A stretch of 64,000 nucleotides of DNA from Coffea arabica (lineage: Eukaryota > Streptophyta > Magnoliopsida > Gentianales > Rubiaceae), in assembly GCF_036785885.1 (NCBI RefSeq), contig NC_092312.1, positions 18,184,001 to 18,248,000 of the forward strand, given 5' to 3'. Positions within the stretch are counted from its first letter, which is position 1. The number at the start of each line of letters is the position of its first letter. The notes below the pieces were generated by a model. That model had not been told where the DNA came from and did not search any database. It saw nothing but the letters and a program-made list of their open reading frames with translations. Shown here in pieces: positions 56,146 through 64,000 of the stretch. A program made the translations under genes and the position numbers.

Positions 56146-56510
56146 GGCCAAAAAATCTCAGCGGCCACTAAATTATTAGTTAGATCATGTTTTGGCCATT
56201 AAACTATTTTTCATCAGTAATTAACCATTAAACAACTTAATCAGTAAATTCGTGACCATTTAGTCGATAATTGATTTTAATCTGTGAAATTAGCTGTACA
56301 CGTGACAAAATACAGGGTAATTTTGTCCAACAATTACGCGACCCAATTTCACTGATTAACTAATAATTTTACAGATTAAAAGCAATTATCGACTAAATAG
56401 TCACGAGTTTACTGATTAAGTTATTTAATGGCTAATTACGGATAAAAAATAGTTTGATGGCCAACACATGATCTAACTAATAATTTAGTGGCTGCTGAGA
56501 TTTTTTGCCC
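56146..56510. mobile_element. Mutator-like foldback element, 365 bp, with 9-bp target duplication
   Basis: AAAAGTCTA flanks both sides (56137-56145 and 56511-56519). The terminal inverted repeats are about 165 bp, starting GGCCAAAAAATCTCAGCGGC on the left and GGGCAAAAAATCTCAGCAGC inward from the right. They meet nearly head to head, so almost the whole element is two arms. The 9-bp duplication and long arms fit the Mutator superfamily. Confidence 0.9.
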
Positions 56511-56519
56511 AAAAGTCTA

Positions 56520-57077
56520 TAGCTTTCCTAACAAATTGAGTTGACAAAGACGGGGATTTAATGCATCCCATCAGATTCAAACCGAGACAATAATGTGCCT
56601 CAATTAAGTGCTAATATGGAGCATATCGATTGACTTTTGGTGATCCTAATCAGCAGCATCGCACAACAACTGGGTTTTTTTTTTTTTTAAGTGTAAGCAA
56701 GAAGACTCGAACCTACCTCTTGATTACCCTCCCTCCCGTACCATCCAACCCATCCAACCCATCCCTCCCCCGCACAACAACTGGGTTAAAATCACCTTTT
56801 AGCCATGATAAATCAATTACAGATTCAGAAATCCAAATGAGACCTGAACTCTTTTTTTTTTTTTTCCGGGTTTAAAAGACGAGACCTTAACTCAAGTCAT
56901 GCAATTGGCGTAATATAATTGATTACCTTAATCCGGGCAAAGATAGAGAAAGACAAATTCGGAAGTTTCAGACTGTATGGATTATGGTATGTGTTGATGA
57001 TACAGAGAATTACTAAAAGAGAAATCAAGAAAAGTTGCAGAAAAATTAGAGAGTGATATGTATCGAAAAGACGAAAA
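56520..57077. other. Region 3' of the 66-aa gene
   Basis: CCATCCAACCCATCCAACCC short repeats lie at 56741-56762. The string GCACAACAACTGGGTT occurs twice (56660 and 56772), about 112 bp apart, flanking a T-rich stretch. No gene seen. Confidence 0.4.
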
Positions 57078-57278
57078 TCAAGAAACGCTACGCTTTCCGG
57101 GGCGATCGGCACCCTTGAGAGTCTTATCAATGAGTTGGCGAGCTTTTCTACTGCGGATCTCCACTTTAACACTTGCACTCTTGTCCATCTTTACGTATGG
57201 CTTCTTTTTCTTCTTCAAATTCAGTGCTTTCACCTTGGACTTTATGGACTCCACCAAGTGCTCCAATTGGTTACCCAT
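57078..57278 (-). CDS. Conserved small basic plant protein, 66 aa, function unknown
   Basis: The frame begins MGNQLEHLVESIKSK. It has a lysine run and then KPYVKMDKSASVKVEIRSRK, ending DRPGKRSVS. This wording is familiar from short uncharacterised plant proteins found across angiosperms, so I judge it real despite its size. MGN could be an N-myristoylation site, but the fourth residue is Gln and the fit is untested. No membrane segment. A TGCAG directly before AAATGG suggests a 3' splice site in the leader. A TC microsatellite (about 57551-57570) and other pyrimidine-rich sequence upstream fit a 5' UTR or promoter. Confidence 0.65.
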   Translation of the reverse strand: MGNQLEHLVESIKSKVKALNLKKKKKPYVKMDKSASVKVEIRSRKARQLIDKTLKGADRPGKRSVS

Positions 57279-58483
57279 TTCTGCACCTTAAACTACTAAA
57301 AGAAAGAAAGACCCTCTGTCTCAGCCTATTCTTTTTTTTTTTTTTTTTTTTTTTATCTTACTGCTGCTGCTGCTACTGCTAGAGCTATTGCATTCTTGGT
57401 TTATTGATGAAGGAAAGGGATGGGATCAATTTCTTCCGCTTTCGTTGTCACATAGGATTGATTACTACAACGAGGCTGTTGCTGCGATTGATGTTCAAGT
57501 TGATGATCTTCTGCGTATTTCAAGGAAATAAAAATGGCCCAAGATTGACTGTGAGAGAGAGAGAGAGAGGGGCTGGTGGGATGGGAGAATGGGAGGAGAG
57601 AGCAGCAAAATTTGTTTTAGTTGGAATGGAAGACCACTAGTCAGAAGACGTCGGCTATTTATTGTGGTTCCGTCTCTGGCTGCTCCGCTTCTGGTGCCGT
57701 GCGAGGTTTTGGGTTCACATTTACCGGGGGGCGTTCAAGAAATTAGTTTGAGCGTGCTAATTTTCAAAGAAACGCGATTATTCACATCACGGGAGTTTTT
57801 TTTTTTTTTTAATTATTATTATTAAACACAAAGCCCAATATATGAGTAATTTATTTAATCTATGAGTTTTTAGACAGACGGGTGCCAAAAGACACCTTAC
57901 AGAGTGATGGCTCTCCAAAAGAAGTAAAAAAATTGTAAAAAATGAGACAAAGACCAATCGCACAACTAAGTCAAAACGCCTGCAATTTTACCATCCATAC
58001 TATGGCCAAGTTACTGCGACATTTTCAGCCACAAAACATATAAATTGGTTCGAGCATTTAGTCAGGTTTTCTCACTCAAAACCTGTTCAAGCTTTGAGCC
58101 CACAAACAGTCGAGATATGTATGGGTCATTACTCATACCGCCTTTAATGTTGACTCCAATAACCATTTCTGTTAACATACGCAGTCATCATCAAAATTTC
58201 CACTAAAAACTTTCATAAACATTTTAACCAATTTTTTTTTTTATTAGGACCAAAGGATTTGAATTACGTCTATTGAATGCAAAGCTTCGGCACGTATCAG
58301 CTGTTACCGATGGGTCAGCTCGTCGTACCTTTAAAACTCGTGATGTTACTGTGAATCTTTCAAAATTTGAAGTCTCTTGCCCCGACGATAAGAAAAGGAA
58401 AATGCATCCATTTCATGTTTCATTCATCCTAAGTTGACAAACAATTGGATATTAACACCTGGAAAGATTTAATGGCACACTAA
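57279..58483. other. Upstream region of the 66-aa gene and spacer
   Basis: A poly-T run lies at 57331-57353, a CTG-type triplet repeat at 57361-57379 and a (GA)n tract at 57551-57570. These are probably leader or promoter of the minus-strand gene. No further gene seen to 58483. Confidence 0.4.
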
Positions 58484-58629
58484 GGTTGTGTTTGGATTGC
58501 ATTTTCCGTCATTTTTCACGGAAAAAATACTGTAACGATTTGATATATGTGAAGAAAAAAGATGATAGAAAAATGTAATCACGGAAAACGACAATATTTT
58601 CTGACAGAAACAAGCAATCCAAACAAGGC
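58484..58629. mobile_element. MITE, TGTTTGGATTGC family, copy 3
   Basis: Ends GGTTGTGTTTGGATTGC and GCAATCCAAACAAGGC are near-perfect inverted repeats. The interior carries ACTGTAACGATTTGATATAT in inverted orientation relative to copies 1 and 2. Confidence 0.8.
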
Positions 58630-59822
58630 GCCGACTTATTCCGCGAGCAGCTTCAAAGTCGAAGCGAACATAACTACAGCAAAACGAAATAAGTGATGAA
58701 TCTCTCTGCTTGTGTATTCTTGGGGCGGGATGCACAGACACAGGAAAATTAATTTGATAAAGTTGAGATACTCCTCGTGTTTGGAAAAAAAAAAGTGAAT
58801 CGCCCCGGTTAAGCTCATTCTTCTTAGTCCACTTGCAATATAGTGTGTGATATACGAAACCTGGCAACAACATAGTACAGTATCTTTATCAACATTGCCC
58901 TCTATCCTTCTCTTTTTGCGTATACAGGATTAAACCAAGCGATGTATCTGTAACACGGGGCCTAAATATCAATATCAATAGCAAAAGCAAAACAATTTCT
59001 TTTTGCAAGGCCGAGATGGCAAAGTTCTCCACGCTTAACCATTATAAATAACACGTACAATTGCTGCATGTAAACAGAAATATTATTGTAGCCTACGGGA
59101 TCAAGAGGTCAGACAGAGTTCAACAAAATCGCAATACATACATGCATACATACAATATGCACACATACACACGCATACATATCCTATGGATGTGTTAAGA
59201 CAAGCCAAACCTGCCTCAGATGCAGCAACACGAGAAACACCTCCGTTGACTTTATTGTTCTTAATATGACCATTGGTTAGATAGTCCGTAACTTATTTTG
59301 AACCGTCAACCTAAGAAATTACTCACAAAATTCAATTGACCGAGGTACCAAAAAAGCTGTGAACAAACCCCGTAGACTTGCTTAATCGAATCTTGTTTGA
59401 TTTACCAAAAAGATCACAGCAACGAGGGAAGATTTGCTTAAAAATCAATGGGCAGACACTTAGAGGTTTTTTTTTTTTTTTTTTTTGGGTTGGGGGGAGA
59501 GGGGTGGTTAGGTTTAAAAATGCTTCTAAATTTAGATTGAAAGAGATTTAGTGCTTCTGTTGCTCTACTGAAGATCATCCAGACGATGCACCATTTCCTA
59601 GACCTACTGGAAGTCTGGAACGAACTGTAAATGAGAAATGTAAAATCAAAATCAAACACTCCAGTGATCAGTCAAGATTGCAGATGAAAAGAGAAGTGTT
59701 TACCTAAAAAGCAACCCAATGAAACGCTGAAGGAAACGGTACTCAGCTCAAAAGAAAGAACAAAAATACTAGGAGGGGGGGGGGGCGCGGGGAACTCTTG
59801 CCTGAAAATCTAGCTGATTATT
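58630..59822. other. Region 3' of the RsmE-type gene
   Basis: ACATACA-type short repeats at 59137-59180, a poly-T run at 59467-59486 and an 11-G run at 59776-59786. The part next to 59823 should hold the 3' UTR of the methyltransferase gene. No other gene seen. Confidence 0.4.
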
Positions 59823-62634
59823 TTAATTTTCCGGAGAGGTCGACCATAACATTAAAGTCGACAAAAAAGCAATAGTAGCAGTTTCAACACGTAGGCGATG
59901 TGGACCAAGACCAACTGCAGTCGCACCAGCCTCGACAATCATTCTCAACTCTGTCTCAGTGAAGTCTGAAATAGAGTAAGGTCAACAACAAATGAGATCA
60001 TATCCAGGATGTTCATCCTGAAGAAAGTACAACCAACAATAACTGAAATTCTTGACTAGGTAATTTTCAAGCACACGAAAGAAGCAACACATCAAATTGA
60101 TAAAGCTAAGACTATTAAACTAATGACAGGTCACTGAATGGCCTTCTCATATGAACTTAAACACAAAAGCTTAGTGCCAATTCCATATATCAGAATGGAT
60201 AAAAATGACAATCATCATGCTTGTATGCACTATTCAGCAAGATAATAAAACTAATTCCACCACTGCTGTACTAGATTATGTCCCAGTAGATTACAAAGAC
60301 TATTGCTTCTTGTCAAAAGCAAAGAAGTGTAGGAAAACGAACACAGAGACCCAAAGTGATGGCTATCCCAGTGATCCATTCGCAGTTTATGTTATCTAAA
60401 GTGATTGCTGTCCTAGTGATCCACTTGCAGTTTATATTATCTGAACAAGTAAATGTTAACCAATGCTACACCACAAGTATCTGCCATAATAACTAGATTG
60501 TGGACAGGATACGGTTTTAGAATCTAATGCAAACACCGCCACTTTGCCAGTTTGGGGGGATGGGGTTGGAGATAAAACTAAATTTTCTCAAAAAAACTTT
60601 CCCTGAGAGAGGGAGAGAGGCATGTAGAGAGCACTGACCTCCTTCAGGTCCAATTATCATTAGCCCAGTTGACTCTTTTCTTAAGGTACTCAAAGCACCA
60701 AAAACAGGAGTAGCCTCCGCAACAGCTACGAATGATAGTTTTGATTGACGAACCTAAAGCATGGTTTAAGATAAGATGTAAGTTCAGAAAGACCATACTT
60801 ACAAGGCTTATGTGTCAAAATTTGAGAGATAATAACATCATAACCAAAGCATAGATAAGTATGGCTTAAAAGGAACAGAAAAATTTGACTTACAAGGGGC
60901 AAAACTCCACCAATCATCACAGGAGAGTTCAAAGTCATTTCATGCAGCCTTTGACCTATTTACCAGAGCACCATTTTGGGAAAAACAAAAATATCATGAC
61001 AAAGAGACTGATGATAATACTTCACACAAATTAAGTTAATGCCATCTTAAGTTAGCCAACTACATTCAAAGCGCATGGTTAAACTACAATGGTGGTACCA
61101 AAAAGGTTATGGTGAAACGTCAATTACATTGTTTCGATGCAGCAAGAATAACACGTTCTAATCTGTCAAATCGGTTATCTGAAATGGATGGAGAACGCTC
61201 AGTCAACAAAGGCGTCACACTGCCAGCTCCCAGTTCCTGAGACATGACAAAGGAGAATAAGCATGTAATTTTAAGCAACTTAAATTGATAGAGAGATATT
61301 ACCCACATGACTGATCATTGATCTAGACATACTGTGCATTTCTCTACAAGCCAATCAGCTCGACCTCCCTTTAAAGTTCCTAAAATCCAAAGAAAGATTA
61401 AAGCAAGTCACTTGACATTATGGCAGGAATGATTTCTCATAGACACAGGTGCTTTAGGTGTTCTTAAGGACCCACCAAAAGCAGCAAAGACATGCCATTG
61501 TGGGGCCAGAGGAGATACTAACTTTGCCTTCTCCGCTGCCACAAAATCAACTCCTGTGCGATCAATATTCTGTATGTGTCCTTCAACAAGACCCCCTTTG
61601 CCATCAAAGAGCTCTATCCTTGAAAATGAATGAAAGGAAACCAGCAATATGTACACCAGATCAGCCAACTTGCAAGGAAAATAATGATCAATTTAACTGT
61701 GAGCATCACAAAAGCCCCAGAGTAAGGTATAACACTTCAACCGATCGGCTTTGCTTAAAATTCTAGAAATATTCCAGGCAAGGCTTAAACTCTAATATTT
61801 CTCCACATAGTTATATTCCTACCAATAATATTCAACTTTTCAACTCCTTCAGTCAAATGAAATTCTTAAACTGATAATAAGCATACTCAAGAGGAAAACA
61901 CATTATTGATGTAAGACTTGCAATTGGATAATGCAAACGAGGGAGCAAAGAAATGTGGAAGAAAAGATGAAACTTCATGAGCTATGCAAGATAAAATGTA
62001 AGAATAGCTAAAATCCTGCATCATTAACATGTTTCCTACTGGGTATTTCTCAAAACTCAATAAGAATAATGATACATACAACTTTTGGTACATTTTTCTG
62101 CAACGGTTAAATTGGAAATGGAAGAAGCTGAAATGAAAACATCCTCGAGATCAAAACCTCAAAGAAAGTATAAAGCAAACCACGACTTTGTTGTACGAAT
62201 AACAGGGTATCCAATTACGCTTGGAAGAGTCAAGTAAATAAAGCAGCTGACATGAAACACATTCGGCATGTGGAAGTAAATGCTAAACTCAAAAAATTCA
62301 CTCTCGTGAAGCAAAGATTGAATTCACGTAAGCACAAAGTTGACCAAGTATTAGGCTGGTACGGAGAATACCTGTCGTTGATGTTTAATCGGAGGACTTT
62401 TGTCATATGCCAGAACTCGTCGCCTTGAACACGGACAATTCCACCCCTGGAAGCGGGGAGGGTTTCGGAGTAGAACCGGGGGAGACGGCCGCGAGACTGA
62501 CTGGTGTAATCGGAAGAAGATGAAGAAGAGAAAGCTCGGGGTTGGAGAGAAAAGGTGATTGCCTTTTGCCGGGGAGATGGAGATAGCTTCGCTAGTAGGT
62601 TTACCAGACAAGGTCTCCAAACTAGGGTTTGCAT
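59823..62634 (-). CDS. RsmE-family 16S rRNA (m3U1498) methyltransferase, organelle-targeted, seven exons
   Basis: RsmE methylates N3 of U1498 in small-subunit rRNA using S-adenosylmethionine and is a SPOUT (knotted) enzyme. Predicted exons are 62634-62372, 61618-61476, 61379-61333, 61236-61128, 60955-60894, 60753-60639 and 59965-59823. All are GT-AG and in phase, giving 293 aa. Residues 1-45 are rich in Ser, Arg and Gln with few acids, typical of a plastid or mitochondrial transit peptide. The PUA-like part has FYSETLP and VRVQGDEFWHMTKVLRL. The knot domain has LVEKCTELGAGSVTPLLTER (146-165), LMIIGPEGDFTETEL (239-253) and GLGPHRLRVETATIA (265-279), the standard SAM-binding motifs, all intact. 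Length and order match bacterial-type RsmE. Intron 6 contains an imperfect ~48-bp tandem duplication (60352-60445). Confidence 0.93.
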
Positions 62635-63393
62635 TTAGGAATTTGTCGGGAATATTAAACACACAGTTGCTTTAATACTGCCGACGTTCTGGACTGTGAT
62701 TTTTGTGAGCTTGATGATGATGATAAGAGCAAATAAATAAATATACTAGCACAGTAGGAGTATAACTTCGCCCAACATTCGGCTATACCATAGTTAAATT
62801 TTACTGCTTAGGCTCATAGGATTTTATGATGGCTATTAGTAGTATCTCAACCACAGCAAAAACAGAGTATGGATGTAGCGGAGCTACAATTTTCTAGATA
62901 TCAAATTTGAAGTTTAAAAAGTCGGAATTTGTAAAATTTACTTACAAACATTTGTAAGAGTAGCGTAAATTTTCCAGAGCTTAGTTTGTTTGGACAAGAA
63001 ATCACGGCTTCGAAGACGATCTAAATCTGGATTTCATGGTCGGATATTAACAGACCAGACTAATTACATGGTACCACCTCAAATTCATTCCATGGATAAA
63101 TTTTTACATTCATTTGGTTGCCTAAACAGGAAATTGCATTTTATGTCCAGAACTAGCATGTCTGCCTAATAAAAGAACAACCTCGTTCTGCTACTACAGC
63201 CGGTCGGTCAGTTCCACAGGGTCGCAGCCATTGTCAAAAGTCAGGAACACAAAAGGGACTTCCCAGTCTTCCCCAAAATATCAAAATACACCTTTGCGAC
63301 CTTATCACAAACACCTAACGGGACTTCCCAGCTTTCCACAAAAATTCTTCTACATCCCTTTGAGACGTTATCACAAGCGCCTCGAAGACCAGA
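62635..63393. other. Spacer between the RsmE-type and EVE-domain genes
   Basis: The first 150 bases should contain the promoter of the minus-strand methyltransferase gene. The rest includes the 3' UTR of the EVE gene. No other gene is seen. GGGACTTCCCAG and CGTTATCACAA-type strings recur at 63256-63310 and 63320-63375, a short imperfect tandem duplication just 3' of the EVE stop codon. Confidence 0.45.
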
Positions 63394-63852
63394 CTAGCAG
63401 GACCCTTCAGGATTTTCATCAGCTCTACCATCACCTTCAAACCCGCCACCCATCTCACACACCCTCTCCCACATGCTCTTCTCCACAGGCACCACCGACA
63501 ACCTCGGCTGCCTGAACAGGCCACATCCTTGCAGTCCACTCTCTTTCTTCATTTCCCCCAAGTCCACCGGCCTCCGCATTTCGCCAACCGCCTTCACATC
63601 CACCGCACTATCACCGCTATCATCAGCGTACCATTCACGGACAACAGAGACCACACCCACCACGCGGCGGGCTTTGGAGCCGGAATGGTAGAAAAAGCAG
63701 AGATCTCCAGTTCTCATGGACTTCATATTCTTCTGGGCTTGCTTGTTCTTGACGCCGTCCCATTTGGATACACCACCATTCGCTGCTTGGTCCTCCCATG
63801 ACCACTCCCCTGGCTCCGTTTTTAGCAGCCAGTATTGTTTTTCTTTACCCAT
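63394..63852 (-). CDS. EVE-domain protein, THYN1-like (thymocyte nuclear protein 1 family)
   Basis: EVE domains are PUA-like folds. The vertebrate homologue THYN1 is nuclear and binds modified cytosine in DNA, while the plant role is unknown. The single open exon gives 152 aa. It starts MGKEKQYWLLKTEPGEWSWE, the family's hallmark amino terminus, followed by SKWDGVKNKQAQKNMK, GDLCFFYHSGSKARRVVGVV and VDVKAVGEMRRPVDL. GLFRQPRLSVVPV and WERVCEMGGGFEGDG complete the domain. Relatives are about 150-165 aa, so it is full length. The last residues (RADENPEGSC) are less conserved, and a further small exon cannot be excluded. The start is the first ATG, and the window ends 148 bases upstream of it. 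Confidence 0.9.
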   Translation of the reverse strand: MGKEKQYWLLKTEPGEWSWEDQAANGGVSKWDGVKNKQAQKNMKSMRTGDLCFFYHSGSKARRVVGVVSVVREWYADDSGDSAVDVKAVGEMRRPVDLGEMKKESGLQGCGLFRQPRLSVVPVEKSMWERVCEMGGGFEGDGRADENPEGSC

Positions 63853-64000
63853 TTCTGTGCTGTGAAAACTTCGTAGAATTTGAATTTCTTAGGATAGGGG
63901 CTGGGAATTTTGAGGGTTGGATTCAGGAAAAGGGTGATTGGACCTAAAGCACTAGCGTTACTAGTGGTATTTGTTATGGCGGGAAATCGACGACGGCCCC
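63853..64000. other. Promoter-proximal sequence of the EVE gene, cut by the window end
   Basis: Only 148 bases upstream of the EVE start codon are visible. No TATA box or other motif stands out. Confidence 0.4.

Noticed and set aside
1-64000. CRISPR arrays, operons, bacterial-type features, rRNA and tRNA genes
   Set aside because: The DNA is plant nuclear. No regularly spaced repeats of CRISPR type and no cloverleaf with proper A and B boxes were found, apart from the SINE.
1-64000. LTR retrotransposons or other virus-like elements
   Set aside because: I saw no paired long terminal repeats and no gag, protease, integrase or envelope-like coding sequence.

Overview
This is nuclear DNA of a flowering plant, a eudicot. 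The genes have short GT-AG introns and the products are plant-specific (D-type cyclin, SOFL, MRS2/MGT). The spacers are AT-rich and crowded with small non-autonomous DNA transposons: Stowaway-like, PIF/Harbinger-like, hAT-like and Mutator-like. There is also one SINE, one LINE remnant and one plastid-DNA scrap. Several of the small elements resemble repeats I remember from Rubiaceae (coffee-like) genomes, so an asterid such as Coffea is my best guess. That part is memory and inference, not proof. I saw no intact LTR retrotransposon or other virus-like element.

Layout, left to right. A complete five-exon D-type cyclin gene (+, 1309-3027) with an LxCxE Rb-binding motif. A transposon-rich spacer with a 36-nt poly-C run. 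A two-exon 2-oxoglutarate/Fe(II) dioxygenase gene (-, 11652-15405) with a 2.6 kb intron full of small elements. A 980-bp Harbinger-like element (19067-20046). A Pack-MULE-like element (about 20977-22517) whose ~190-bp inverted repeats enclose broken pieces of two unrelated host genes, an NHL/LEA-2 gene and a U-box/ARM gene. A SOFL-family gene (+, 23365-24255). A SINE with an 18-bp target duplication, then a plastid psbB fragment.

The centre of the window (30998-43173) is a head-to-tail array of three MRS2/MGT magnesium-transporter genes, all on the minus strand and all with open reading frames once introns are removed (455, 440 and 431 aa). The GMN signature of the Mg2+ pore is intact only in the first. 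It reads SMN in the second and AIN in the third. The third gene also appears to use two GC-AG introns, one of them at a position where both siblings have GT. This is the most interesting system here: a tandem family that looks to be diverging away from canonical magnesium transport.

The right third holds a LINE RNase H tail, a small conserved plant-specific gene (-, 48511-49011), more inverted-repeat elements, a purine/pyrimidine-asymmetric block with a hairpin at its centre, a diverged ~255-bp tandem repeat, a 66-aa conserved small protein gene (-, 57078-57278), a seven-exon organellar RsmE-type rRNA methyltransferase gene (-, 59823-62634) and an EVE-domain/THYN1-like gene (-, 63394-63852). 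Apart from the MRS2 array the genes are unrelated housekeeping or regulatory loci with no sign of joint function. Exon boundaries were placed by hand from splice consensus, reading frame and family similarity.
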